From assembly GCA_947503575.1 (NCBI GenBank), contig CANNDZ010000001.1, forward strand, positions 62,001 through 126,000: a DNA stretch of 64,000 nt. Direction: 5' to 3'. Source of the stretch: an uncultured Kordiimonas sp. Lineage in GTDB: Bacteria; Pseudomonadota; Alphaproteobacteria; Sphingomonadales; Kordiimonadaceae. The notes under the pieces are model-generated. The model saw nothing but the letters and a program-made list of their open reading frames with translations, did no database searches and was not told the origin of the DNA. Positions 1 through 9,081 of this stretch are shown here, one piece after another (position 1 is the first letter of the stretch; each line of letters begins with the position of its first letter). The position numbers were made by a program, and so were the translations under genes.

Positions 1-356
1 TCCGCTACAAGGTGCTGCGCGGATTTCAGACCCATGATATGCATCATGTGTTAACAGGGTATGATGCCACACCCTTTGGCGAACTGGCGTTGCAGGCGTT
101 TGGTTTGGCGCAAATGAACTATCCCTATGCAGGCATGTGGATGGCAGTTGTTACCAGCCATATGACCTACATAAACCCAGACCTGATGACGCCAGCCATG
201 GACGCCATCAGCGAAGGATGGCAGCGCGGTCGCAACAGCCGCAGCATCCAGTTTACACATTTTGAAAAACGCCTGGGTGAACCGCTGGAAGCCCTGCAGC
301 GTGAATACGGCCTGTCGCAGGATGACGTGGCCCCAACCGCTCGCGCAGCACAATAG
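1..356 (+). CDS. Coq4-family protein, C-terminal fragment
   Basis: The open frame runs in from the left edge (codons begin at base 3) and stops at 354-356, so only the last ~118 residues are present. HDMHHVLTGYD is the conserved signature of the Coq4 family, whose members support assembly or function of ubiquinone-biosynthesis enzymes. The residues after it (GELALQAFGLAQ) also fit the family. The C-terminal QREYGLSQDDVAPTARAAQ looks like a free tail. The GTG at 12 is an internal codon, not a start. Whether this is the housekeeping Coq4 or one of the alphaproteobacterial paralogues cannot be judged from the fragment. A hairpin follows at 397-424. Confidence 0.8.
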   Translation, partial: RYKVLRGFQTHDMHHVLTGYDATPFGELALQAFGLAQMNYPYAGMWMAVVTSHMTYINPDLMTPAMDAISEGWQRGRNSRSIQFTHFEKRLGEPLEALQREYGLSQDDVAPTARAAQ

Positions 357-396
357 ACCGGCCCAGAACAGAAGAACCCATTCTCATTAAACACCC

Positions 397-428
397 AAAG
401 GCGGTACCATACGATGCCGCCTTTGCTG
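397..428 (+). terminator. Possible terminator after the coq4-like gene
   Basis: AAAGGCGG (397-404) pairs with CCGCCTTT (417-424) across a 12-nt loop, 40 bases after the coq4-like stop. The T tract is short, so this is a weaker intrinsic terminator than the others in the window. It could also serve the convergent receptor gene that ends at 475. Confidence 0.45.
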
Positions 429-474
429 TTTGGTATTACAATACGGGACTACACGGCGCCGGTTAATCCATACC

Positions 475-2889
475 CTAAAAGTCGAATTGAACAGCGACGC
501 CGTAGGTGCGTGGTTCGAGAATACGCACGTTGCGGTAACTCCCGACCTGTGCATCTTCGATGATAGAGTTGGTGATGTTATCGTTGTTTTCCAGATTTTT
601 AACGAACATCAGGAACCGCAAGCCTTGATCATTGTTATCAAAAACCAACTGTACGTCCGTGACATTCCAACCTTCGATTTGATCATTGGGTGTATTAAAC
701 TCGCGAGAGAAATAGGTATCCTGCCAATAATAATCGATACGGGCAATCGCCTCCCAACCAGAAGCGGCAATGGGTAACGCATATTGCGCCCCCAGCTTCA
801 CTGACCAGTCCGGCGAGTGCGGCAAGCGGTTACCGTTCAGGTTCACTGCGACCTCTGGTGTATTGACCAACAGGGACTGAGCCGGGTTGGCGGCATCGAC
901 GGTTAGAAAATCCCCGATATCGGTATTCAGGTGCGACGCGTTACCATCAACACGAATACGGTCTGTAGGGGCCCAGACAAATTCGGCTTCAACACCCCAG
1001 ATTTGGGCATCTGCATTTGTCGTGACAGCATTACCGCCGATGCGCTGCGCCAACTGCAGGTCATTATAGTCATAATAAAAGGCGGCTAGGTTTGCCTGCA
1101 ACCGACCGCCCGAAAAGGTATTTTTCATACCAACTTCAAAAGCGTTCACTGTTTCCGGCGCAAAATCCGGATCTGTCGCGTTACCGGGGTTCAGGCCGCC
1201 GCCTTTGAAGCCATGGGCAAATGACGCATAGAGAAGGGTGTCATCACTCCATGACCAATCGGGCCGGTGATCAATGGCAAGCTTACCGGTCAGGCGGCCC
1301 CAGTCGCGCGAGGCTTCGGTGAAGTCAGAGGGCGGCGACAACAGGATAGAGCGGGTGCGGATAGACTTTTCCTCGTCAGACCAGCGCAGACCAACGGTTA
1401 TGTTGGTGCGCTCAATGACTTCAAAATAGCCTTCACCGAAAACCGCCCAGGCTTCTGTGCGGGCCTCTGGGGTTTCATTGATAAAGAAAAAGCTCTCGGG
1501 ACCAAGGCCAAAGGCCTGCGCTGCAAGTTCCAGCGCTGGGTGGTATATTTCAAAGGAGGCACTGTTTTTGCTGTTCAGGTAAAATGCCCCAATGGTGAAG
1601 TCAAAACCGGTACCCCGATCTGATGTCAGGCGAATTTCTTCTGTCCAGGTGCGCCCGCTTGAAGCAAAACGGTCCGTTGTGATCAACCGATCTGTGGTGG
1701 TGGTTTCACCGCCAGGGCCAATTAAATAGGTGATCGGGCTGCTAAAGCGGAAGTCTGATACCGCATTGTCATAGTCGGTAGACGCTGAACTATCACCATC
1801 CACAAACCCGGTGGTTGAGGTGAAGGTATAATCGCCAAACCGGTGGTTAAATTCCAGCGTGGCGTAAAACTGTTCGGCAACAAACCGGGGGTCTGTATCC
1901 ACCGCGACCTGGCGCAAGTTTTCAGGGTTGATCGCGCCGTCGTAAATCAAAGACCCTGGTTCAAACAGGGTAAAGCCTGATATCGCGTTGCTGAGGTTCA
2001 AGAGCGACTGGAACACTGTTGCGTTCGAATCAGGCGAGTCGAATCCAAGTTCATTGGGTGAACACCCCAACACCGGGTCCGCGACACAAAGACGTTTGTT
2101 TTCCCGCGCCCTGGTGCTGTCTTCTTCATAATAGCCGAGCACAAGGGTCGCGTCAGTGTCTTCGTTCAGCTTCAACTGTGTTGTGCTGCGCAGAGCATAA
2201 TTGCCCGTGTCATCAATGTTGCGCCCGGTAAACACATTGTCGGTCCAGCCGTCGCGGTCCAGGTAAAAGAAGGCAAAGCGCTGGGACAGCACATCATTAA
2301 CCGGCACATTCAGCGCACCGCGTACCTTCAACGCGTCAAAATTGCCATATTGCGCATAAAGAAACCCGCCGAAATCTTCTTCCGGCTTGTGGGTAATCAG
2401 GTTGAGCGCGCCGCCCGTTGTGTTGCGACCATAGAGCGTACCTTGCGGCCCACGCAGCACTTCGATGCGCTCCAGGTCAAAATATTCCCCTGCCGGATTA
2501 CCGATAAACGCCCCATTGATGTGCAAGCCCACACCGTTATCCGCCGTGGATGAAATGGCGTTATTGCCAATACCCCGCAGCGTAAAGCGGTCATTACCTG
2601 TCAGGATGGCATTTGGAATAGAATACTGGATATCCAGCGCATCATCGATGGCCTGACGTTCCAGTGTATTAATGTCAAAAGCGCTGACAGCAATGGCGAC
2701 GTCCTGCAAGGACTGCGACCGCTTTTGCGCGGTGACGATAATTTCTTCCAGCTCGAAGGTGTCAGATGCGGCCTGCGCGCTGTCTTGCGCAGAAGCCGAA
2801 ATGCCAACGCCCGATGCGCTCACGGCGCCGGTGAGTGCGATAGCTGACACCCCCCACAAGCGCGCAGCGCCACTAATCCCTGAAGTCAT
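475..2889 (-). CDS. TonB-dependent outer-membrane receptor
   Basis: An 804-residue exported protein: an N-terminal signal segment, a TonB-box-like EEIIVTAQKR (48-57), a plug domain to about residue 170 with the typical VLRGPQGTLYGRNTTGGALN region, then a 22-strand-type barrel ending in aromatic VQFDF. Family members import siderophores, glycans or other scarce solutes using TonB energy. The start follows a strong GGGGGAGAG ribosome site. It is divergent from a TetR gene, with candidate TetR operators in the 290-bp spacer, and lies close to a catabolic operon carrying the same motif, so it probably imports that operon's substrate rather than iron. The substrate is unknown. Confidence 0.93.
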   Translation of the reverse strand: MTSGISGAARLWGVSAIALTGAVSASGVGISASAQDSAQAASDTFELEEIIVTAQKRSQSLQDVAIAVSAFDINTLERQAIDDALDIQYSIPNAILTGNDRFTLRGIGNNAISSTADNGVGLHINGAFIGNPAGEYFDLERIEVLRGPQGTLYGRNTTGGALNLITHKPEEDFGGFLYAQYGNFDALKVRGALNVPVNDVLSQRFAFFYLDRDGWTDNVFTGRNIDDTGNYALRSTTQLKLNEDTDATLVLGYYEEDSTRARENKRLCVADPVLGCSPNELGFDSPDSNATVFQSLLNLSNAISGFTLFEPGSLIYDGAINPENLRQVAVDTDPRFVAEQFYATLEFNHRFGDYTFTSTTGFVDGDSSASTDYDNAVSDFRFSSPITYLIGPGGETTTTDRLITTDRFASSGRTWTEEIRLTSDRGTGFDFTIGAFYLNSKNSASFEIYHPALELAAQAFGLGPESFFFINETPEARTEAWAVFGEGYFEVIERTNITVGLRWSDEEKSIRTRSILLSPPSDFTEASRDWGRLTGKLAIDHRPDWSWSDDTLLYASFAHGFKGGGLNPGNATDPDFAPETVNAFEVGMKNTFSGGRLQANLAAFYYDYNDLQLAQRIGGNAVTTNADAQIWGVEAEFVWAPTDRIRVDGNASHLNTDIGDFLTVDAANPAQSLLVNTPEVAVNLNGNRLPHSPDWSVKLGAQYALPIAASGWEAIARIDYYWQDTYFSREFNTPNDQIEGWNVTDVQLVFDNNDQGLRFLMFVKNLENNDNITNSIIEDAQVGSYRNVRILEPRTYGVAVQFDF

Positions 2890-2941
2890 GGTTTCTCTCC
2901 CCCTCGTTCATTCAAGCCCTATGCCCCACTGCATGCGACTC

Positions 2942-2963
2942 TTATTGAACAAAACGTCTATAA
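2942..2963. promoter_or_regulatory. Candidate TetR operator, copy 1
   Basis: TTATTG-N10-CTATAA, a one-mismatch version of the palindrome at 2993-3014 and 4742-4763. It lies 53 bases upstream of the receptor start, where a repressor could block its promoter. Assignment to the neighbouring TetR is inference. Confidence 0.4.
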
Positions 2964-2992
2964 GATTCTCAATTATCATATAAATGTCAAGT

Positions 2993-3014
2993 TTATTGTA
3001 ATTATGTTCAATAG
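2993..3014. promoter_or_regulatory. Candidate TetR operator, copy 2
   Basis: TTATTG-N10-CAATAG in the divergent receptor/TetR spacer. Both half-sites and the 10-base spacing match the site at 4742-4763. The TATTGAACA/TGTTCAATA inverted pair (2943-2951, 3005-3013) links it to copy 1. Confidence 0.5.
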
Positions 3015-3179
3015 TGGCGAGGCCAACAACATAGCTGGAACCCGGCATGGCAGCGTATTTAAAGGGCGCACAATTGACTGAGGAGGGATTGGCGTTACAA
3101 AGGATACGCTGGGTGCAAATAGGCGAGGCACCGATTACCGCAGCGCAGGCAAAAATAGCATAGGCAACGAAAGACCCTC

Positions 3180-3812
3180 ATGGCAGACGACATGCCAAAA
3201 AGAACCCGGCTCAAGCCGGAAGACCGCAAGGAAAGCATCCTTGATCATGCCGCGCGTATCGTTGCGGCAGAGGGTGTTGCTGCGCTAACGATGGACAGTG
3301 TGGGTAAGCAGGCGGGTGTGAGCAAATCACTGGTGTATGCCTACTACCCCAATGTAACCGAACTTTTGAAAGCCCTGCTAAAGCGCGAAATGCGACGCCT
3401 GCGACGCCTGCAGGCAAAAGCGGTGGAAAACGCTGAAACCTTTGAAGACCTGGTGCGTCAGGTAACCCGCGAATACCTGAAATACATTGAAGACCGCGGC
3501 TTGCTGATCCAGCGCCTGCAGTCAGAACCAACCGTATCCGAAGGCTTGGGTGGCCCCACCAGCTATGACCGTGAAGTGGCGGTGGAAACGCTGGCTGACA
3601 TTGTGGTGGAAAATTTTGGCCTGCCCAAGGACCTGGCACGCGCCACCATTGATATTTCCTTCGGCCTGCCGGAAGCGGCGGGCAATTACCTGCACCACTC
3701 GGGCGAAGACCGCAAAAAGGTTGAAGACCTGACGGTTACCATGATCATCGGCACGCTCAAGGAAGTGCAGGCCAGCTACACCACCAAACTCATGCCCCTC
3801 AAGCGCAGCTAG
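3180..3812 (+). CDS. TetR/AcrR-family transcriptional regulator
   Basis: A 210-residue protein of normal TetR length. A basic N-terminus (KRTRLKPEDRKESILDHAAR) leads into the helix-turn-helix VAALTMDSVGKQAGVSKSLVYAYYPN (about residues 32-58), followed by an all-helical ligand/dimer domain of no recognisable specificity. It is divergent from a TonB receptor and lies before a divergent SDR/VOC-operon pair; the shared palindrome in both spacers suggests it represses both. No strong ribosome site precedes the ATG at 3180, and ATG 3192 is an alternative. The 3' end carries a short duplication around the stop codon (TAGTCTGGAGCT repeated). Confidence 0.92.
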   Translation: MADDMPKRTRLKPEDRKESILDHAARIVAAEGVAALTMDSVGKQAGVSKSLVYAYYPNVTELLKALLKREMRRLRRLQAKAVENAETFEDLVRQVTREYLKYIEDRGLLIQRLQSEPTVSEGLGGPTSYDREVAVETLADIVVENFGLPKDLARATIDISFGLPEAAGNYLHHSGEDRKKVEDLTVTMIIGTLKEVQASYTTKLMPLKRS

Positions 3813-3905
3813 TCTGGAGCTAGTTAGTCTGGAGCTTAGCCAACCCAAATCGGGCCTGGCCTTATCGCCATCTGGCCCTTCCTGGGCCGCCGCCCCACCG
3901 CCCGT

Positions 3906-4682
3906 TTACATCGGATAGATAGACTGACCACCATCAATCACGATTGACTGGCCGGTAATATAGTTGCTGGCAGGCGACGCCAGAAACACGGCGATCCCTT
4001 CCATGTCCTCAAGCGTGCCAATTTCCCCCGACACTGTGCGCCGCTTGCAGGCATCGCGGAACTGCTGCGGTGTATTCATCGACATTTCAGTTTCAATAAA
4101 GCCCGGCAAAATCGCATTAACCTGGATATGGGCACGCCCCAGTTCAACGGCCAGCGCTTTTGTCAGGCCAACAACCGCTGCCTTTGTTGTGCTGTAGGCG
4201 GCACGCATCCCCGTACCCAGCATCGCCGCAACCGAAGATGTCACCACCAGTTTACCCGGTGCCTTGCGCGCCATCAGGTGACGGATAACCGGTTGGTAGG
4301 TGTGCACCACACTGTTCAGGTTCAGGTTAACAACAGCGTTCCAGTCTTCGTCTGATGTGTCATGCAACATCTGGCTCTCCCCAGACCCACCAGCATTAGC
4401 GAAACAACTGTCAACTTTTTCAAACCGCGCAAGGGTATCTTCAAACGCCGCTTCAATGCTGGCTTTGCTGGTCACATCACAGGCAAACGCCGCCACACCA
4501 CCCGGCAAGGACTGCTCGTCGACCAGAGCCTGCAATGCAGCAAGGGCTATCGCATTCTTGCTCGAGTTGCGGCCCCAAATCGCCACGCTCGCCCCTGATT
4601 TCAACAACCCTTTGGCAAACGCCAGGCCGATGCCGCTGTTGCCACCTGTTACCAAGGCCACATGGCCTGTCAGATCAAACAT
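3906..4682 (-). CDS. Short-chain dehydrogenase/reductase (SDR)
   Basis: A 258-residue classical SDR: NAD(P)-binding TGGNSGIG (12-19), NAGG (96-99), catalytic Ser near 149-150 and YSTTK (Y163, K167), then the LPGFIETEM loop and a C-terminal GQSIVIDGG. It oxidises an alcohol or reduces a ketone; the substrate is unknown. It is divergent from the VOC-led operon, with a TTATTG-N10-CAATAA palindrome in the spacer, and so probably serves the same pathway as the second SDR at 8244. It ends convergent to the TetR gene. Confidence 0.92.
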   Translation of the reverse strand: MFDLTGHVALVTGGNSGIGLAFAKGLLKSGASVAIWGRNSSKNAIALAALQALVDEQSLPGGVAAFACDVTSKASIEAAFEDTLARFEKVDSCFANAGGSGESQMLHDTSDEDWNAVVNLNLNSVVHTYQPVIRHLMARKAPGKLVVTSSVAAMLGTGMRAAYSTTKAAVVGLTKALAVELGRAHIQVNAILPGFIETEMSMNTPQQFRDACKRRTVSGEIGTLEDMEGIAVFLASPASNYITGQSIVIDGGQSIYPM

Positions 4683-4741
4683 CGCTGTTCGCTCCCATAG
4701 TTTTATGTTTTCACACGCCTAATTCCGTGCTACCTAGCTAT

Positions 4742-4763
4742 TTATTGTATAAATAGTCAATAA
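4742..4763. promoter_or_regulatory. Candidate TetR operator, copy 3
   Basis: TTATTG-N10-CAATAA with perfect 6-bp arms, 60 bases upstream of the SDR start and 136 bases before the VOC gene. Same arms and spacing as the site at 2993-3014, which supports a shared regulator. Confidence 0.5.
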
Positions 4764-4898
4764 GAATTTGTATCGGGTTCAGAATACCATCGCGGTGCCA
4801 GAAATATCTAACCGCAACTCGCAAATACTGATGAGACCGGGAAAAGCTGGTATCGTGGCACGGTGTTCCACGGCAACCGGCGGGAGAGAGCAAACACA

Positions 4899-5876
4899 AT
4901 GATTGGCCTGCATCATACCGGCCTGACGGTGCCTGATCTGGACACGGCGGTTGCTTTTTACACTGCCGTTGGCGGCTTTGAAGACTGCTTGCGGTTTTCC
5001 CTGGATGATACGCCAGCCCACCGGCAGGCAATGGCCACACCGAGCGCCAGCGCAAACGTCGCCTGGTTAAAAGGGCCAACCGGGTATCTGGAATTGATGC
5101 AATTTGAAAACCCCACCAACACAGGCACCGTGCAGGTTGAAATCCATGACAGTGGCATCCGCCATATCTGTTTACAAGAAGTCGATGCCAACCCGTTTTA
5201 TGACGACTTCATCGCGGCAGGCGGCAGCGGCCATGCCCGTCCTGTCGGCCTCGGGACCGGCAACTTGTACGCTTACGTGCAAGACCCGTTTGGCAACTGG
5301 CTGGAACTTGAAGGCCTTCCCTACGCACCGGATACAACGGCCAAACCCTGGTATGCGCACACAGCCTTTGTTACCCACAATTTCGACCAGCTGCTGGAGT
5401 TTTACGAAAAACTGCTAGCAACCAAACGCTCCAGCGACGGCACATTTGGCCCGGCAGAACCGTTCGACATTGTCTCTGGGCTTGATGGCACGCACTTGCG
5501 CGGCGGTTGGGTGCCGGTCACGAACGGCGCGGTTGAAATATGGCAGTATCTGGCACCAGAACGGGCACCAAAAACGCCAGCCCTGGTGTCTGATCCCGGC
5601 TTCAGCCATGTGTGTTTTGAAGTCGAAGATATCGCCGCAGAAACAGCACGGCTAACAGACCTCGGTGTCAGGTTTCTCAGCGATCCTATCAACAACGGCA
5701 CCGTCACCACCATCTATGGCCGCGACCCGGACGATAACCTGTTTGAACTCCTGGCATTCGCTGACCCGGACCATAGGTTTTCGCTGCGCGCCCTGGACGG
5801 CAACAATTTTCTGTCGGCGCTTAAAACCGCGACAGCAGACCACTATAAAAAACAGGCTGCAGCGGCGAAGGCCTGA
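4899..5876 (+). CDS. Double-domain VOC (glyoxalase/extradiol dioxygenase-fold) protein
   Basis: A 325-residue protein with two vicinal-oxygen-chelate domains (about 1-140 and 150-290). Metal-ligand positions can be followed in both: His of IGLHHTGL, Glu of YLELMQF, His of IRHICLQ and Glu of NWLELEGL in the first; His of YAHTAFV, Glu of VEIWQYL, His of FSHVCFE and Glu of LFELLAF in the second. The family includes glyoxalases, isomerases and ring-cleaving dioxygenases, and the reaction cannot be fixed from sequence. The ATG at 4899 follows GGGAGAG; an upstream in-frame start at 4863 lacks such a site. First gene of a five-gene catabolic operon. Confidence 0.87.
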   Translation: MIGLHHTGLTVPDLDTAVAFYTAVGGFEDCLRFSLDDTPAHRQAMATPSASANVAWLKGPTGYLELMQFENPTNTGTVQVEIHDSGIRHICLQEVDANPFYDDFIAAGGSGHARPVGLGTGNLYAYVQDPFGNWLELEGLPYAPDTTAKPWYAHTAFVTHNFDQLLEFYEKLLATKRSSDGTFGPAEPFDIVSGLDGTHLRGGWVPVTNGAVEIWQYLAPERAPKTPALVSDPGFSHVCFEVEDIAAETARLTDLGVRFLSDPINNGTVTTIYGRDPDDNLFELLAFADPDHRFSLRALDGNNFLSALKTATADHYKKQAAAAKA

Positions 5877-5935
5877 ACTTGGGATGGTGAAAGCATCAAC
5901 CTGAGGACAAAGAAAGCAAACGGCAGGGGAGAGCC

Positions 5936-7315
5936 ATGAGCACAAACAAACTCGGATTCGGGACCGTTACGGCCTATGGGTCCGTCTCGCTCGCTATCGG
6001 CTTACTGGGGTTTCCCATGGCGGTATTTTTGCCGCCCTTCTATTCCACAGAACTGGGGTTATCGCTGGCGGCGGTCGGCACCATGATGATCCTGTCTCGG
6101 GTCACGGATTTCATCACAGACCCTGCCATCGGCATTTTGTCAGACCGCTGGCGACCCGCCATTGGACGCCGCAAAGTCTGGTTACCCATCGGTACGCTAA
6201 TTATGATGGTAGGCGTTTTTCTGCTGTTCCGCCCCATCGTCAAACCCAATGAGTTTTATTTCTTTGCGTCTGTTTCGCTGGTGTATCTGGGCTACACCAC
6301 GCTTCAATTGCCCTACACGGCATGGGGCGCGGAACTGTCGGACGATTATCATGTGCGAACCCGTATCACCGGAACCGCCAAGTTTTTTGACACCACGGGC
6401 ATTTTGATATCCACACTGATCCCGACAGCGGTCTATTCGCTGGGAGGGGCAACAACCGGCGATGTGATGGCAGGCCTGAGCCTGTTTTTCCTGATCACGC
6501 TGCCGGTGTGCGCAACACTTGCCTTCTTCATTGTCCCCGAGCCGGCGCATCACATCGAAGGGCCCCAACAAAAGTTCAACATCAAACAGGCCGCGCTTTT
6601 GATGGTGCGCAACAAACCATTTACCATCATCACAGTGGCGGTTCTTATTGCGACCATCGCGGAAACTTTCCGTCAGACCACCACCTTCTTTTTTGCAACC
6701 AAAATCATTGGCTTTGAAGATTTCAGCATCGCCTACACCCTGTATTTTATCAGCGCAATTCTGGTTATTCCGGCCTGGGGAGTCATTGCCAGGCGTTTTG
6801 AAAAACACCGGGCCCTGATGGGCGCATTGATCGCGGTGCTGGTGACCAATGTGGGTATGTTTTTTCTGGACCAGGGTGACACCATCCTTTTCATGACCTT
6901 TTTTGTGATCAAAGGAGCCTGTTTTGGGGCGCTGTTGATGCTGCCCGGTGCCATGATCGCCGACACCGTTGACATAGACACCGCGCAATCAGGTGAACGC
7001 CGTCAAGGCCAGTTTTTTGCCATCAGCGCCATGGTGCAAAAGGCTGGGTTTGCCCTGGGTGCAGGCGTGCCACTGATTTTGCTGGACTGGGTCGGATTTA
7101 ATGCTGCGGGCGATAACGGCGCAGATGAAATTTTTGCCCTGCGCGCGCTTTATGGCATTGTGCCGGCCGTGATTGTTTTAGCCGCGATCTGGCTGCTGCG
7201 TCATTATTCGCTAACCGCCGCACGGCACAAGGAATTGCAAACCTACCTGGAAGCCCGCGACACTGGCAAGGAAGCTACTTTGCCTGCCTTTGTCACATCG
7301 GCACGCGGGGGCTAG
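5936..7315 (+). CDS. MFS transporter, GPH (glycoside/cation symporter)-like
   Basis: A 459-residue polytopic protein with about 12 membrane segments. ILSDRWRPAIGRRKVWLPIG after the second/third segment is the characteristic loop of the MFS_2/GPH branch, which imports sugars, glucuronides and, in alphaproteobacteria, various lipophilic compounds. A strong AGGGGAGAG site precedes the ATG. It sits between the VOC gene (59 nt upstream) and an alpha/beta hydrolase (3 nt downstream), so it is probably the inner-membrane importer for the operon's substrate, with the receptor at 475-2889 as outer-membrane partner. Confidence 0.9.
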   Translation: MSTNKLGFGTVTAYGSVSLAIGLLGFPMAVFLPPFYSTELGLSLAAVGTMMILSRVTDFITDPAIGILSDRWRPAIGRRKVWLPIGTLIMMVGVFLLFRPIVKPNEFYFFASVSLVYLGYTTLQLPYTAWGAELSDDYHVRTRITGTAKFFDTTGILISTLIPTAVYSLGGATTGDVMAGLSLFFLITLPVCATLAFFIVPEPAHHIEGPQQKFNIKQAALLMVRNKPFTIITVAVLIATIAETFRQTTTFFFATKIIGFEDFSIAYTLYFISAILVIPAWGVIARRFEKHRALMGALIAVLVTNVGMFFLDQGDTILFMTFFVIKGACFGALLMLPGAMIADTVDIDTAQSGERRQGQFFAISAMVQKAGFALGAGVPLILLDWVGFNAAGDNGADEIFALRALYGIVPAVIVLAAIWLLRHYSLTAARHKELQTYLEARDTGKEATLPAFVTSARGG

Positions 7316-7318
7316 GCC

Positions 7319-8200
7319 ATGATTGCGCCTGCAAGCAATCTGCCCCGGCACAGCCTGATCGCGCATAGGGCTGTCAAAACCGGCACGTCGACCGACGCTG
7401 TAACAGTGCGCGTGTCCCATGCTGGTGACCCCAGCAATCCCATGGTCCTTTTCCTGCACGGGTTTCCGGATCTGTCGGATGTATGGCATGCGCCCATGCA
7501 CGCGCTCATGGACCGGTATTTTACGGTTGCGCCTGATGGACGAGGGGTCGGTGGTTCAACGGCGCCCAATGACACAACAGCCTATACCGCAAAGCATTTT
7601 GCCAGCGACATCGCCGCCATTGTGCACCATTTCGGGCACAAGAAAGCTATCCTGGTAGGGCATGATTGGGGCGGCATGATCGCCTGGTGGACTGCTATCT
7701 TAAACCCTGATCTTGTTGATCGGCTGATTATCATGAACAGCCCTCATCCTGGTGCGCTGCAGGATGCCCTGAACACAGACCCTAAGCAGCGACAGGCGTC
7801 CGCCTACATTGATTCCCTGCGTGCCAAAGGGGCCAACGACATAGACGTCGCCGCCATGCTGGAGCCGCATCTGGCGCATCCGGCATTTGACGAGAAAGCC
7901 CGCGCCCGATACCGCGCTGTGTTCAACGACGGCAAAACACTAGAGGCTTTTTTGGGCTGGTACCGGGCAGCCCCATTTGTGGTGGGCAGCAGCCCGTGGC
8001 ACCAACGCCAAAGCCTTCAGGTGCAGGCCGCCACACATTTGTTGTGGGGCATGGAGGACCCGGTTTTCCCGCCTGCGCTGCTCGCCCGTATCAAACCCTA
8101 TGTGCCGAACCTGACGGTTACCAAACTGAGCGGGGTTGGGCACAACAGCCATCTGGACACCGACAAAGAAATGATCACGGCAATTGCCGCCCCTGAGTAA
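7319..8200 (+). CDS. Alpha/beta hydrolase, epoxide hydrolase/dehalogenase-like
   Basis: A 293-residue alpha/beta-fold enzyme. HGFP (47-50) supplies the oxyanion region, GHDWGG (114-119) is a nucleophile elbow with Asp116, the acid is probably Asp247 (GMEDPVFP) and the base His275 (GVGHNSH). An aspartate nucleophile points to epoxide hydrolase or haloalkane dehalogenase chemistry rather than an esterase, which would have serine. The start is 3 nt after the MFS stop, implying translational coupling. The last codons and stop form a short repeat (CCTGAGTAA at 8192-8200, again at 8209-8217). Confidence 0.9.
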   Translation: MIAPASNLPRHSLIAHRAVKTGTSTDAVTVRVSHAGDPSNPMVLFLHGFPDLSDVWHAPMHALMDRYFTVAPDGRGVGGSTAPNDTTAYTAKHFASDIAAIVHHFGHKKAILVGHDWGGMIAWWTAILNPDLVDRLIIMNSPHPGALQDALNTDPKQRQASAYIDSLRAKGANDIDVAAMLEPHLAHPAFDEKARARYRAVFNDGKTLEAFLGWYRAAPFVVGSSPWHQRQSLQVQAATHLLWGMEDPVFPPALLARIKPYVPNLTVTKLSGVGHNSHLDTDKEMITAIAAPE

Positions 8201-8243
8201 GTATCGAGCCTGAGTAATTGCTGCAGCTGAATAGGAGAGACCC

Positions 8244-9032
8244 ATGACAGATACTGCCCCAACAGGCCTTGAAGGCAAAGCCGCTATTGTGACCGGTGCA
8301 GCGCGCGGCATTGGCGCCGCTATCGCCGCAAAACTTGCAGGCCTGGGCGCTGACATTATGGCCTTTGACATTGAAAGCACGGACCTGAGCGAGACAGTTT
8401 CTGCCGTTACAGCAACTGGCAGGCGGTGCATCGAATTCAAGGGCGATGTGGCAGACGGTATGGCATGGCAAGCGGCTGTCAGCAAAGCGGAGGCTGCCTT
8501 TGGCGGGCTGCATATTGTTGTGAATAATGCCGGTATCGCCGGGGACCTTGGTGTTTCACTGATGGACCTGGATGAAGACATGTACGACCGGGTGATGGCG
8601 GTAAACGCCAAAGGCGTGTTGCTGGGCACCAAATACGGCGCACGCGCCATGAAGGACAGCGGCGGTGCAATTGTGAACATCTCGTCTGTGTCGGGCTTCA
8701 GCGGTGTTGGCCGGGTGATTGCCTACACCGCCAGCAAACATGCCGTGAACGGCATTACCAAATCCGCCGCCGGTGAATTGGCGGCGTTTGGCATCCGGGT
8801 CAATGCCGTGTGCCCCTCGCCCACCTTTACCAAAATGGTGACAGATGCAGAAAAACTGATTTCACCTGATAACCCGGAAGCGGCACGCAAAGCATTTAAC
8901 GACAGCAATCCCATGGGACGCTATGCCAAACCAGAGGAGATTGCGGATGCGGTTGCCTATCTGGTCAGTGATCAGGCGTCCTACATTAACGGTGCCTTGT
9001 TGCCGGTGGATGGTGGTTCGCTCGCGACATAA
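8244..9032 (+). CDS. Short-chain dehydrogenase/reductase (SDR)
   Basis: A 262-residue classical SDR: TGAARGIG (17-24), NNAG (94-97), catalytic Ser near 148, YTASK (Y161, K165), and the C-terminal NGALLPVDGG typical of FabG-like and hydroxysteroid-dehydrogenase-like enzymes. TAGGAGAG lies a few bases upstream of the ATG. It follows the alpha/beta hydrolase by 43 nt and precedes a GST by 49 nt in the same direction. It may oxidise the alcohol released by the hydrolase; that order is inference. Confidence 0.92.
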   Translation: MTDTAPTGLEGKAAIVTGAARGIGAAIAAKLAGLGADIMAFDIESTDLSETVSAVTATGRRCIEFKGDVADGMAWQAAVSKAEAAFGGLHIVVNNAGIAGDLGVSLMDLDEDMYDRVMAVNAKGVLLGTKYGARAMKDSGGAIVNISSVSGFSGVGRVIAYTASKHAVNGITKSAAGELAAFGIRVNAVCPSPTFTKMVTDAEKLISPDNPEAARKAFNDSNPMGRYAKPEEIADAVAYLVSDQASYINGALLPVDGGSLAT

Positions 9033-9081
9033 ATCGCCCTACTTCATGGCCTGAAAGCAAGAACGACCCGTAGGGACTGCC

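Noticed and set aside
6197-6988. 263-codon open frame on the minus strand opposite the MFS gene
   Set aside because: Its product is rich in His, Gln, Cys and Lys with no recognisable domain, and it lies wholly inside a clear transporter gene.
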